From: Marsupella aquatica
Lineage: Eukaryota > Marchantiophyta
NCBI GenBank assembly: GCA_973895155.1
Contig: OZ316892.1
Coordinates: 24,118,001-24,182,000 of the forward strand
Direction: 5' to 3'
DNA: 64,000 bases
Shown here: positions 1-12,060 of the stretch, one piece after another
How the letters are laid out: each line of letters begins with the position of its first letter
Position numbering within the stretch: position 1 is the first letter of the stretch
Translations under genes and position numbers: made by a program
Notes under the pieces: model-generated
Databases searched by the model: none
Told to the model about the DNA's origin: nothing
The model's input: the letters and a program-made list of their open reading frames with translations, nothing else

Positions 1-1257
1 AAACAAGATACAACAAAGTACAAGAGGCTCCAAAGAGGACAATAGGCAAATGCAACCTCAAAATTGAGGCTTTCTTGTGTTCTCACCACTCCTGCTTTCT
101 CTCTTTCGAGAAGAATACAATTTTTTTTATACAAAGGGTCAAACAGAGTACGAAAGAACAAACAAAAGAGGTCCAAAATAGACAAAAACCAAACTCAAAA
201 GAAGTGAGCAAAGGGAAACCCCTAAAGACAAAGAAAGATGAAACAAGACTAACACAAATGGACCAAGTCCTTATCAAATTAACCTGACAAATGTGGCAAA
301 ATCTAATTGTCAACATCAAGTGTAGAAATTAAATCTGCAAGTGGGATGGGACTGTCCTCAAGAGGGGGGGGGGAGCCATTGCAGAGGCAGACTAGCACCC
401 ACTCAGGCACCCACTGTGAGAGGTTGACAAATTATGGCCAAGCTTGAGCATGTTGTAATGACACTGAAATGCGTTTGTCAAAAGTAGAGAAGGAAAGAAA
501 GGAAGAAGTAATGACAAGGTCCAATGGTTGAAGGCACCACCAGCAGACCCCCTCAGCCCCACCGGTCAGCCCAAAAAAGAAGGCAGGGTCAGCAAGGAGA
601 GATCTTGTTTGGATCACACTGAACCACCAATGGATACTAAGCTCAACTTTATTCCTATCTCTCCTCTATTCTTTCCATGTTTCCCAAATAAAATTGATGG
701 TGCATCCTAAGTATCGTATGCTGTAATAAAAAATGATCTTAAAGGAAATGAACACAAAGAGGAAAGAAACCCTCCAGGGACCAAAAGAAATGACTATTCA
801 TGTCACAAGACCTCAACAAAGATGGAGTCCCAGGTCACCAAATAAAGGTGGCTCCCGTTGCTTCTTTTTGTTCCCTCCCAGAATTCTGCACCATATAGTG
901 AATGGAAACGGTTGTATTTGGCTTTTCACAAATTGGATCCCATTCAGGTATGCCATGTACAGGTACTACGTGGCAAGAAATGGACCCAATGAAAGGTAAT
1001 TTTAGATGACCAGGTGATTTAATCATTTCCTTCCTTCATTCAAGGGAAATATATCTATTAAACTTCATTATTGGTATAGAGTCTATGTTTCGAACTAGCG
1101 TCTCCAGTTTGCTTTAGTGGGAAAAAGTCAAAAGCACCCCTGCCTCTTGGAAAGCCTCTTTCTTTTTGCGGTTCTTTCTCTCAATGCTTGGTTCCCAGTT
1201 TTACTTATTATATCTTGGGGGGAAGGTGGAAGAAACCCCAGCCCTATGACATTGCTT
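1..1257. other. Intergenic, no gene seen
   Basis: Only short open frames without domain character are present on either strand. There is a G run near 366-373. No RNA gene or recognisable element was found. Confidence 0.5.
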
Positions 1258-1875
1258 ATTTTCCAAGAGCTTTTTAATAACCTGTCCCCCAAACTGACCG
1301 TAACTATCAACCTGTCCCCAACCTATTTTTATTTCTAACTTAATCCCCTTGTCAAATATGGGTTGCTCCAACTCATATACTTAACCTGAGGTGGTTCTGC
1401 GTTAGTCGCCTGGCGTGTGACAAGGTGCTATTCACAACACCAAACCCCACCCGGTTCTACCCTAACCCAAGCTGACTCACTCCTGTTATGACAATTTAGG
1501 GAGTACTTGGCTGGCAAAGGGAAGGAAGGGGTGGCCCTGTTGTCAGGCCTGCCTTTGTGGTAAGTCGGGCAGGGTGGAAGCCGGGGTTGGGGCTGCCTAA
1601 GCACAACTTGAGGGAGCCATCAAGTACTCCCTAAATCGTAAAAATGGGAATGAATTGTCCCAGGTTAGGGTAGAACCAGCCAGGGTTCCGTGTGGCATAT
1701 AGCACCTTGCCATGTGGCAGGCAACCAATGCAGGAAAACCTTGGGTTAAATAGAGGAGTTATAGTGACCAATATTACAAAAGGGGGTTAACTTAAAGAAT
1801 TAGAATAGTTTGGGGGACCAGATTGATAATTAGGGTCAGTTTGGGGGATAGGTTAGTAAAAAGCTTTATTTTCCA
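1258..1875. mobile_element. Fold-back (long inverted repeat) element
   Basis: The two halves of this roughly 618-bp block are imperfect inverted copies of each other. The left arm (about 1258-1512) and the reverse complement of the right arm (about 1620-1875) align over some 250 bp. Shared words include CCCCCAAACTGACC, CAAGGTGCTAT, GGTTCTACCCTAACC and TTTAGGGAGTACTTG. A GC-rich spacer of about 100 bp separates the arms. No coding capacity is seen, so this is a non-autonomous fold-back or MITE-like element. Related but more decayed copies lie at 2166-2582 and 54800-55120. The target duplication is not clear, so the outer ends are approximate. Confidence 0.7.
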
Positions 1876-2165
1876 ATCATTTTGGGTGTCTTGGTCTCTT
1901 TCTTCATTGCTTTCTCTCCTCCTTGCCTTTTCATTTTATTTGTTTCATTTTTTATTACTTAGATATAATGTCCCACTTGCAGACTTAGTTATCATACTGG
2001 ATATATGTATAATTAGATCATCACACTATTGTGGAGGTAGATTTTTTGGCTTATGCTTTCTTCTTTTATAGGGTTTTTGTGTGTTGCATTTGCCCTTTTT
2101 CTTCTAGTTTGGTGTTTGTCCTCTCAGGACTCTTTTGCTTTTCTACCATTGTATTGTGTTACGCC

Positions 2166-2582
2166 CTTGAAAAACCCCAACTGGTCCAAAACTAATTTAA
2201 ATATTGAGTTGCCCCCATTTCATACATGGGTTGGTCTAACTTCACTATACTAAGTTGAGATGGCACATGATTGGTTTGCAGACACATGGAGGCTAGATAT
2301 CGGCCATGCTAACCCTCCTTAAGCCCTAGACCAGGTTTCTCCATCCCACACATTGGAATGTGGATGTCAACTACTGCCTACAAGCCAAAAAAATTGCATT
2401 TTGGTCCTCCTCATTTTCCTTTCTTTACAATCATAGGGAGTTATGAAGGACAAATTATGAATCTCCATGTGTCACTAGACCAGTTACATGTCATATGGGA
2501 TTGATGTAGTCTAGTTAAACCAACCCACATACCAAATGGGTCAATGGGAGGGATCCTGATAACTCAATGGCTGTTGGGGGCA
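2166..2582. mobile_element. Degenerate fold-back element related to 1258-1875
   Basis: The left end (2166-2290) and the reverse complement of the right end (2460-2582) share a C-rich stretch, then a GGGTTGGT(C/T)TAACT word and then GACACATGGAG. This is the same order as in the element at 1258-1875. It is non-coding. Boundaries are approximate because the arms have diverged. Confidence 0.45.
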
Positions 2583-3798
2583 GGCTAGTATGTTGACTAA
2601 CTACTTAACTTTTTTCAGTAGTTTGAATACCCTAGCTATGCTCGGAAATGATGCGAGTATGAGTGTCTATTTCCAAATTCCAATTAGGCCCCAGTCACCT
2701 TACTGTAGAGTCTCCGGTCTAGATTGGAGGCAAGACAAAAAAAAAAGGCATGTTCCAGGTCCTCCAGGATGAACATGCTATAATGCTAAATAGGCTTCTA
2801 TCTACTGTCACTTTGAATATGCTTTATTGCATAGATAGATTTGGGGGACAGGCAAATTTAAAAACTATTTTAGCAATTTGATAATTTTTTTTTTTTCTTC
2901 CTGTCCCTCTGCTGGCTTTGCTTCAAAAGGAAGTGAGGTACGGCTTACCAGGCGCATTGATGTCACGTGGGCGGTGGAGACTGGCTGGTCTGGAGGCATA
3001 TTCGAGGATTTCAAACGCGGCGAGACGTTACTGCTGGGAAACCTGACGAGGACTGAGAGTACCGAAATGTAACTACTGCAATCTTCCATGGGACCGACAG
3101 CAAAGTAGCGTATGTGTCTATGTGGCCATGTGAGGTTGTCATAGTGCTGCTTAGTAGGGGGAACTAGATCAGGCCCCAGGCCTGCGTATTCTTGAAGAAA
3201 ACCTGTATATATATATATATATATATATAACATTAACATAACATGGGCCCAGCCTATTAACTAGATTCTGATATTTATTAATTCTCACTGAATTTGAACC
3301 ATTTGAACCATGAAAAGCAAGGTTGGATTTGAAGCCCATATGGAACACATTTCCCAACATTTGAGTTCAGTTGTAATAACTTGCTATTATTAAATTCCAA
3401 TTTTTTTAATTTAGTTTTGCGGATATGTTTGAGAAATAGATAAGTTATACTTCCATCAAAGTGACAGTGAATTTTTGATCATTTTGGTCAAGTTTCTCAT
3501 CATGAAATGAGGAGGGGTAAGTTCCATTAGATTAGTTTTCATTGTGTTTATAGAAAATATTTGGGCTTATGCATTTTTCATCTCCTCCTTCTCTACTGTA
3601 GTTGACTTGCAGGTGCAGAACTAAAGATTAATTTAGTATTCACAATCATCAATTTATGGGCCACAAACTCCCACGGACTGCCAAAATGTGGTCCACCCAA
3701 GCAATGTGTCCAACATGGTCGTCCATATGTGCTCCATTTTCAATTATTATGTGGCATAATAGTGTTTTCCCAATTTTATGGGGGAGGCTGGGTGTAGG
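2583..3798. other. Intergenic with TA microsatellite
   Basis: No gene is supported. A (TA)n run of about 12 units lies near 3206-3230. A T-tract at 2885-2897 precedes a GC-richer patch (2930-3060) with open frames on both strands, but neither resembles a known family. Confidence 0.45.
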
Positions 3799-4134
3799 AG
3801 GATTGGAGAGAGTGCAACACCAACCCGGAGTCAAACGGGCCCGCAGTGTGTGATCACATGATAGCCATTGCAAGTGAAGGACCTAACCCGCGTTAGACTT
3901 GTTACACCACAAATGGAAATAGTGACAAGGTGATAAATCTAGGGAGATCTAATCTAGGGAGGATTGGAGAGAGTGCAACACCAACCCGGAGTCAAACAGG
4001 CCCGCAGTATGTGATCAGATGATAGCCATTGCAAGTGAAGGACCTAACCCGCGTTAGACTTGTTACACCACAAATGGAAATAGTGACAAGGTGATAAATC
4101 TAGGGAGATCTAATCGAGGGAGATCTAATCTAGG
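3799..4134. repeat. 161-bp tandem duplication
   Basis: The unit starting AGGATTGGAGAGAGTGC at 3799 is repeated from 3960 with only a few substitutions. The duplication runs through the CTAACCCGCGTTAGACTTG segment and the GTGACAAGGTGATAAATC segment. Both copies end in short internal repeats of AGATCTAATC type. No coding potential is seen. Confidence 0.85.
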
Positions 4135-5940
4135 CAGATTATTAATTCGGACAACTTTTGGAGATACGATAGTAAAAATGGTTTTCAACTTTTCCTTTTT
4201 GATGTTTATATTTATATTTTTGATAGCCTGGTCCAGATCTTCCTTGTTCCAGAGTGTGAATATTTTTAACTTTGTCACCTTGTCACAAGAGAAAGATGCT
4301 ATCCAAATTTGTAGCTTACATGTTAGATTTTAAACCCTAAACCCACAGTCTACACCCTTCATACTGCTACGGTAGACGTGTCCTTGTCACAAGAGAAAGG
4401 TTGATTGGAGTAGCGGGTGTCCAACAACCTCTAACATCTCATTCCGGGTATGACCACAAAAGGTTATTGTTGTCCAACATCATATTCCATTATTCCTTGA
4501 CTTTGTGTCAGAACGAATGATCATGTGCCAAACCTTAAGTCACTGTAGAGGCTCCGAAAAAAGAACAAATAATAAAGCTGTTACACAACCCACTCATTTC
4601 TTATGGCTAAAAGCAATTGAGATGCCCTAATGGGGTCCGGGTCACCGCCTCGAAGCCAGGTTGGTTTTCAGCCAACTGGGGTTTCCTCGATTGCCACCAC
4701 TTTTTGGTCAAACATCCCTACTTGCCACCTTCTTAAATTTATTACTACAATACTATTTAGTGAGTAAATTAGCTTGGGGGTTGATGAGTTGCTTTGACAA
4801 GTTTGGAGGATAGGATACTTTAAAAAGCCGTTTTTCTAAAAGTTGAGCCAAAAAGCTGATTCAATGTTCATGATGCGTATGCATCCATCCATCGACGAAT
4901 GCATGCATGCACCCATGGGCCATGGCCAGCTACAGTAACTTGTCACTTGTGGTAGAATTCTTTTCGTCACCGCAGACGTAGCTGAGACCATTTGGACTTT
5001 TAAGTACACTTTTTACAGGTGTCACAAAACATGCATCCCACGCACACTAGTTTTGTAGTTTTTGCATATCTGGCATTCGTAGCGATGGACGCGTGTACTC
5101 TGGGAACTCACAGACTGTGTAAGGGTCTGTGGGGGGAAAATATATGTATCTAATTTCTATTTTTACCGGTTTTTCATTTTTGGCAGGGTGGTTAATGCAT
5201 TCTCGTGTGAAGGTAGAACTGCTAGGAAAAAGATATAAGGAATATTTGGTATTCACTTTCTGTGGAGTGATTGTTGACCATTAAGTCACACAGTTAAAAC
5301 CTGCTACATGCAAGTGGTTGCCAAATTGTTTTACCCCGTCACATTTTAAGACTGTATTTTGCAGTGAGGTTTTTGTGGCAAAGCTTCATTGATTTTTTCA
5401 TTCAAACAGTGAGCCTCCATGAGTTTCAGTGTACTGTCAGATTGTTGCCCCACATCTCAATGTCTAATCTATTACACTAGCCCCATTACCCAAAATGTAA
5501 GTAGATATGAAGACAAACAAAACTTGCACAATAAAACTTCTATGTTATTTTTGTTGATCTTTGCCCCATCTTTGTTTTTGTTCACTCTCATTTCAGTTTT
5601 GTCTTTATTTAGAGTTAATGTCACTTTTGTCCATCCTCATTTTATTAATTGTCCTTATTGAGACTCATTATCAGTTTTGTCGTTATCAGTTTTGTCTGTA
5701 TTGAGAGTTTACTGTCTAATGGCTTCACTCTATATCTATGGCTTCCCTGTAGATCTAGGCCCTTAAAGATGTCTTTACTTGGCGCTTTTTACACTAAGAT
5801 GAGGGTGAGATGGTATCCTTTCATAGAATGAATTTCAAACAATATTGTAGCCCTTAGCATTATATAATTTACAAGAGTGGCAAAGGGCTTGAGGATGACA
5901 ATGAAAGATACTTTCCGTTCTTTTCTTGAGGTTGGCAAGT
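4135..5940. other. Intergenic, no gene seen
   Basis: AT-rich sequence with no convincing reading frame. A segment at about 4740-4840 carries a T/G-rich word (TTTGGAGGATAGG) resembling the ends of the fold-back elements at 1258-2582, possibly a single surviving end. Around 5560-5710 the phrase TTTTGTC recurs several times. Confidence 0.4.
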
Positions 5941-5968
5941 TCTAGTAGCTCCAAGTCACTAAAGCACT

Positions 5969-6170
5969 GCTTGTACAGGATAGATCTAACTTTTGTCTCC
6001 CCTATGCTTCAATCACCCAAGGAGTGCTTGTACAAGATAGATCTTACTTTTGTCTTCCCTATGCTTCAATCACCCTGTTCTTCATACAAGATAGATTCTA
6101 GTTTTGTCCACCAACTGCTTTTTCAAGCTCACTAAAACACTGCTTTTTACTTGTACATGATAGAAACACC
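5969..6170. repeat. Imperfect ~57-bp tandem repeats
   Basis: The segment GCTTGTACA(G/A)GATAGATCT followed by TTTTGTCT and CCTATGCTTCAATCACCC occurs at 5969 and again at 6026. Shorter, more diverged copies (ACAAGATAGATT, TTGTACATGATAG) follow downstream. Non-coding. Confidence 0.7.
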
Positions 6171-6295
6171 CTAAAGCAGGCAGGACGCTTTGAGACCCCA
6201 CTTTGAACCTTTGAGACTCCCAGTTACAGCCTTTTGTTTATGGTCAAAAGCCATCATCTGCCTGCAATTTTGAAGCTTTGAGACGCCACTTTGAA

Positions 6296-6547
6296 GCTTT
6301 GAGACTACCTAATGCAGGCAGGCCACAGTACTTTAGCTCTGTTAATCATCCTTTGATGTTACAGGGATGCGACTTGGCGTGCACAATGACGACTCTAGAC
6401 TCCAGAAACACAGAATATATTAGCTTTGAGATGCCCAAATGCAGACAGGCTACAGCTTCAGCTCTGTTCATCATCCTTTGATGTTACAGGACTGCGATTT
6501 GGAGGTGGACAATGACGACTCTAGACAACAGAAACAGAGGATATATT
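6296..6547. repeat. 126-bp tandem duplication
   Basis: Two copies, starting AGCTTTGAGA at 6296 and 6422, share ATCATCCTTTGATGTTACAG and the AATGACGACTCTAGAC word near their 3' ends. A half copy of the AGCTTTGAGACGCCACTTTG type precedes them at about 6270. Short open frames cross the repeat but are repeat-derived. Confidence 0.75.
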
Positions 6548-7313
6548 ACCAGTTTGCAAAGTGTGGATCCACTCAGCCCAAAGAGAAACGAGAATGGAAG
6601 GAAGACAACCGCGGGAGTGGAGAATGGAACTCACTTCACATCACTGGATTATGTCTAGGTGAGGAAACGAAAACGTAGAGAGTGAACAACTTACTAGGTC
6701 TTCCTCCCGAACCAATATTTATTTATCATTCATTCAGATTCTGATCTCTGCCCCGTGTGTTGATTCACCGTGACCTGGCTAAAAACATTACGTTCCATTT
6801 TGCACACATCGGTAATTATGATTACGAAATAACGGTCTAGCTGACCTACAAGGATCTGAATTTGTAATGCTGTGCCTGCTCGCAGAAATAGGGGCGAATG
6901 GCAACTCACTTCAGTTCACTGAGCAAACTATTTCTTTAGTAGTTATTGTATTGCAGATCAAACAAAATTTGTACAGTGGGGCTCTCCCTTTAGAGCCATT
7001 ATTTTCAGGTGATGACAGACCAGCTAATAATGAGAACCCTGGCCAAACCCATCCCAAATCATTAAGGGAAATAACTTTCACACACTGCTGCAAATGGGAA
7101 AGAGGGTATCAGGGGGGGAGGTTCGGTAGTCCTCCAAACTAAGCTCAATGATGAGCTGCTACAGCTCTAAATCAACTCAAAATCAAGGACGCCAATTGAC
7201 CTCGAACCTCGCTCCTCAAAACGATGTTTAAAGGGGCTGGTCCATCGCCAACATGGAAGTCTATAAGCAACTAGAGGACCCCGGTTTACCTAAGAAGCCA
7301 AAACCTGTCAACC
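6548..7313. other. Downstream flank of the WD40 gene
   Basis: No gene is supported. The part nearest 7313 is probably the 3' untranslated region of the minus-strand WD40 gene whose stop codon is at 7314-7316. Confidence 0.4.
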
Positions 7314-9973
7314 TCACGTAATGATACATTCCCGCGGGCCAACGCAGACCCCTTCATCTGACGAATCGTCATCGGAACTGTTACTGTCAATAAAATCCAT
7401 ATCATCATCATCATCTCCCTCATATGAACCGCGCTGCAAATTGTACCAATCCACATGACTCTGCGCCTCGTCTCTCTGTGCTTGACGTCTTTGCAGTTGC
7501 ATTACATGCATTATTACCCTTGGTCTCACATTCAATCGATTCTGCCTTCGTCGTCGATTATTCTGCAATGTCTGTCATCATAAGCCAGGACTTCTTCTTA
7601 GTTTTAGATGCCCAAAGAGCATTGTCACTATCTGAGTCAACGAGGACAGTACTGAGTACGTACGCCCGAAGTTAACAAAACACCATAATATCCATGATTC
7701 TGAGAAAAGGTGGCTATACATAACTCACAAAAATGCTTTTTCCAGAATAGAAAGCACAGAAAGCTCGACACAGATTACTGAAAATTTGGCCTCCTCACTA
7801 ACAGACTATGAAGAAGAGATTGATTAGTAGGGAAACGTGAAATTTGTTAGCAATTTACCTCAAAGCGACAGAAATCTCGGCCAGAGTTCGTTTCTGATAC
7901 ACCCATCTAGAAGAAGACTCTCAAAAGCTTACTATAAATCCTGCCAGAATATATAGGAATACTTCTTGGTCTATCCGTATTTAATAGGACTTGCCAAAAG
8001 CTCATTGATACTTACTTTTTCAGCATCAGCAGGTAAGGGTTGTAGTCGCTCAGCAGTAGGGGCCCAGATCTTTATGGACGACTCAAAACCACTCGTTGCA
8101 AGGATAGTTGCGAAGGGATGAGGTTCCAAGCAGTTCACCACTTCATTGTCTCCCTTCATCATGGCAACAAGCGTTCCACATTTCTTCTTCCAGATGAAAA
8201 TCCTTCCACAATCAGACCCACTGACTACGTATTCTGAGTTCGGCCCAAAATAACTAACGCCTTTTACTGTGATCATGTTTCTGTGCCCTTCGTAAACCTG
8301 AGGCTGCTCTTCATTGGCGTCAATGGCGTCATTGACATCATTATCATCCTTGTCTTTTTCTGACCTTGCCATTTCATTTGCCATCGCCATAGGATCAGGG
8401 CCCATGCCCATGCCCTTGTCGAACTTATAGATGAGTTCATCGCTGTAGGAAACGAGTAGCTCTTCCTGCTCAGAGTATGCGACACAGGTGATATGCACTC
8501 CATGTGATCCAATGAGATGCTTTGGTGTGAAATAATCTACTGGCTGGTCTTCGCTTTTTGATGCATCAAGATCCACCTTTCTGATGTCATAAACCCTCGC
8601 ATATTCATCAGAACCTCCGACTGAGAAGTAGTTGGGGTTTCTTGGATTTATAACTATGGCATTGAGGCTCAGTGCATTCGACTGCCGGGTCTTGTTGCTG
8701 CCTTGAAAGCTGAGGCATCTAACTACTTTATTGCTTTTGTCGGCTCGCAAGTCAAACTGCGTAATCAAGGACCCATGTCAGACACCCAAATTACACATAG
8801 ATACACAATTGACCAGATGGGCCGACACAAATAACTTAGCAAGAGTCCATAACCACGAGTCTCCTACTGCACTATATCGCAACTAAGTTCAAGCTACCGG
8901 AATCATTGTTAGATGTGTCGAGAGATGTGTAGAATACTCACATGGCGCACAACACCGTCCTCTGCACAACTGAAAAAGGTATAAGAACTTCCAGGTTCTA
9001 TGGCAAGCTTATGCACGCGACCTCTGTGCTTCGCCAATTTTTTTGTCTCAACTGTTCCATTCTCAAGGATCTGGCTGTGCCTAACCTGGAAAACCACACC
9101 ACAAAAGCAATTACTACTTGCTTTTCAGACCCAAGAAGAGATCATATTTAACATCCAACCGCTTGTTTCTCTTCCCTACGGATTGCAAACAAGGAATCGG
9201 CATCTGATCATTTTACAGTGCGATTACTCTTGCTTCATCCCTGCCTCAAAGTTATCGACAGCTTGCCGAAGTCCAAGGATGACAGGGTTCAAAGTTCTCT
9301 TCACGCATCTACTAGCAGCCACTCCCAAATACAAAGAGAAGTCACTACCATGCATACAACAGAAGGTAGACCAGCACCTGGCCATCTGCCGCGCAGCTGA
9401 CAATGCTGCGGTCGTCCGAGAAGGGCATAATTCGTGCCTGAAAAACATTGCCATTATGGCCTGAATAGTAGGAAAGTTTCTTTGATTTGGCAGCCCAATC
9501 CCAGATCACGATATCATTATCATCAGATCCCGAGATTAAAAGATCTCCGCTTGGATTGAAGTGGACGGTGTTGACACAACCTTTATGTCCATCCAAGACT
9601 CCGTAACGTTCCAAGCGTTTTATCAGATCCTGCAGATACAAAATTGAAAATGTTATCATTTCAACGCAAATTAAAATGGTTCCTTCATTCCCCGCTTCTT
9701 GAAGAACACTGGAAGGTCATTAATTAAGACAAGAACCTAGGTTTGTTTACCTCAAAAGGTCATGATTCAGTGACAGTCCCCTAATAGGAACATGATCAGG
9801 AAACTTTACTTCGCAAGATTATGTTCTGTGATAACCCCTTAAATCATAACAATATCAGAAAACTCTACCTCACAACCGCCTATTTTCCGGGCAAAACGGG
9901 TCGGGTTCAACTTTCCAATCTGCCTGCCCCACACATCCTCCAAATTACACCGATACAATTCTGATCTCGCCAT
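7314..9973 (-). CDS. DCAF8-like WD40 repeat protein (CUL4-DDB1 substrate adaptor)
   Basis: Five exons, all phase-0 GT-AG junctions: 9973-9869, 9629-9378, 9085-8942, 8756-8016 and 7562-7314, giving 496 aa. The start MARSELYRCN has A at -3 and G at +4. WD40 units begin about residue 45 (LDGHKGCVNTVHFNPSGD, then GSDDNDIVIWDW, a DWD-type WD dipeptide), followed by GHNGNVFQARIMP, CAADGQVRH, HRGRVHKLAIEP, CAEDGVVRHFDLR, SVGGSDEYARVYDIRK, YEGHRNMITVKGVSYFG and SGFESSIKIWAP. The tail has an RPRVIMHVMQLQRRQ helix and ends in an acidic run (EGDDDDDMDFIDS). This order matches the DCAF8/WDTC1-like family, which bridges substrates to CUL4-DDB1 ubiquitin ligases. The specific substrate cannot be read from sequence. 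I did not find a small extra exon between exons 4 and 5, but cannot exclude one. Confidence 0.9.
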
Positions 9974-10847
9974 CTTACTCCATAACGTCCCTGCAAACCA
10001 ACGTACCAAAAATTGCCATTATGGCCTGAATGTAGAAAAAGCGGCGAAAACGCCTAGTGGATTGTACAAATCATGTCAATAGATGAATGGGATCCTCAAA
10101 CATAAGAGCAACGACGAGCCAAAGAATTTGAAGAGGTAGGTGATCGTCAGGAATGCGACACTGCAGAACAGATATCCGATATTTTCTGTGGACGAAACCA
10201 GTAAAACGCATGGCACTTAGTTTTCATGACACAAGTAGTATTCAATTCTCCTCAACAGAATCCACTCCAGCCAGCAGAATCTCAATACAGAGCTCGTCCG
10301 TCCATGCAGTTCGAACAACGAAGATTCTATTTGCATCGCAACGCAGAGAAGAGCTCGCGCTTTCGTTGCGAAAAGGGAAGGGAAAACAATACTAAAACGT
10401 GGACACAACAGGAACAACAACGACGCCATCCAAGGACCAGGGGAACCACATAATCAGCCGAAACAGTTAGATCCGTCCCCTCACTCGCAGCAAGAGGACC
10501 TCCGTGCTCTCCAACACATTTCACGTCAGATACAACGCTTCAATCGCCGTTCCAAGCAAAAGAAAAACTTCCCTAAACAAGTAGATTGGCTCAAAACCAT
10601 CACGCTTCACCTAATCAGTAAAAACCCCCTTCCTCACAGCAGACAAGACCAAAACTCGTCATACCAACAAATTGTTGAACAATCAGCGTCAATCGTTCCT
10701 TCTTTCGAACGTGCCACCCTCCCTCGCTCACCTTCAGCTCTTCATCTTCATCGTCATCTTCATCTTCATCGTCATCGTCATCTTCACCGTCAGCTGCAAT
10801 CGACCGAAACGAAACAGATTGCACAGAGCGGACATTGATGGTTGTGG
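9974..10847. promoter_or_regulatory. Upstream region / 5' UTR of the WD40 gene
   Basis: No gene is supported. This is the presumed 5' leader and promoter of the minus-strand WD40 gene. A trinucleotide-like run of TCATCTTCATCG units occupies 10740-10790. On the minus strand it would read as Asp/Glu codons, but no ATG-started protein supports coding. Confidence 0.35.
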
Positions 10848-11124
10848 GTGTTGTGTGGAATCGTCGAGGTAGAGTACTACACTACAGTCTGCTCTGTAAG
10901 TGCAAACTCCATAAGCGCAAAAAAATGGATAACTGCAAGCGTGTTGTGTGGAAACGTCGAGGTAGAGTACTACACTGCAGTCTGCTCTCTGGGTGGAAAC
11001 TACATAAGTGCAAAAAATGGATAACTGCAAGCGTGTTGTGTGGAAACGTCGAGGTACTGTACTGCACTACAGTCTGCTCTCTAAGTGCAAGCTCGATGAG
11101 TGCAAAATATGGATAACTGCAAGG
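10848..11124. repeat. Three tandem copies of a ~92-bp repeat
   Basis: Copies start at 10848, 10941 and 11033 with GTGTTGTGTGGAA(A/T)CGTCGAGG and end in ATGGATAACTGCAAG. Each carries CTACAGTCTGCTCT or a close variant. They are 85-95% alike by eye. The array lies between the WD40 gene start (9973) and the 3' end of the formamidase gene (12061). Confidence 0.9.
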
Positions 11125-12060
11125 CACGTTTGTTGCTGTGGGGGCACTCACACACTACAATCGGCTTGTTCCTGTGTTTTTGCTTTGTTGCCAGGGTGGC
11201 AAATATTACCTTGTGTGACGGAAAAGATGGTTGGAATGTTCCCTATTAATTCTTGACTAGATAATTTCTGACTTTCAGGATTTTCTAGATTTAAGCATCA
11301 CGGTTACATTCTGGCTAACGGGAGACTGACTTTTAAGGCCAGAAGTTCACTCTCCACATGCGCATTTTGGAGAAGCCCTGCAGTCCATGTAGGATTGGGG
11401 GTGGCAGAACTTTTGTGCCACATTGAGTTACTTAAATGCTCTTTCCTATAAACTCGTGAACTTTTCAGGAAAGACCAAAGTAATCTGTCTTAGCTGCCCA
11501 GTTTTCACACGTCATAAACAAGATTCTGGATACCAAGATTGTAATCATCAGCAAGGTACTGGTTGCTAGGAGTGGCTCCTCTTAATATTTATAACCTTGA
11601 TTACAAATGTGCTTTTTGGTGCAGGGAAAGTCCTGCTAGTCACTATTCTGCAAGTATAAACAAAGCTCAGGAGAACAAGGTCCAGAATGCTGTGGAGCTT
11701 TTATAATAATAAACTTTTCCAAATGCTTCATGGCCCGTGACATAGAGAAGCTTACAAACGAGGTGTTTTGCAAGATCCTCTAGCACTGTTCCATTTTTCC
11801 AACTGAACTAAACATGACCTCTCAAGATAGACCTGTGTAGATTTGGGCTCACAACCAGTAACGAATGTTACAGTATGAGGTCTGGTGCTCTTTGCTCGAT
11901 ACTACCTCAGGACAGTATCAGATGCAGTGGGCTGACATAGTAAGCAGAAGCATTATACTGTTGACTAGTCAAATGTTGAGCCTGAACCTGGATTCTTGCC
12001 CACAATATAAATCAAGGACTAGGAAGGTTTCAGCTGCCACTGGACCACCATGCAAAGGTA
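11125..12060. other. Intergenic, includes likely formamidase 3' UTR
   Basis: No gene is supported on either strand. The portion next to 12060 is expected to contain the 3' untranslated region of the minus-strand formamidase gene. Confidence 0.4.

Noticed and set aside
3840-3870. Possible tRNA-like or primer-site-like GAGTCAAACGGGCCCGCAG segment
   Set aside because: No cloverleaf can be drawn and the segment is simply part of the 161-bp duplication.
10615-10824. Minus-strand acidic open frame (Asp/Glu run)
   Set aside because: The frame lacks an ATG, and the acidic run is only the translation of a TCATCTTCATCG-type microsatellite.
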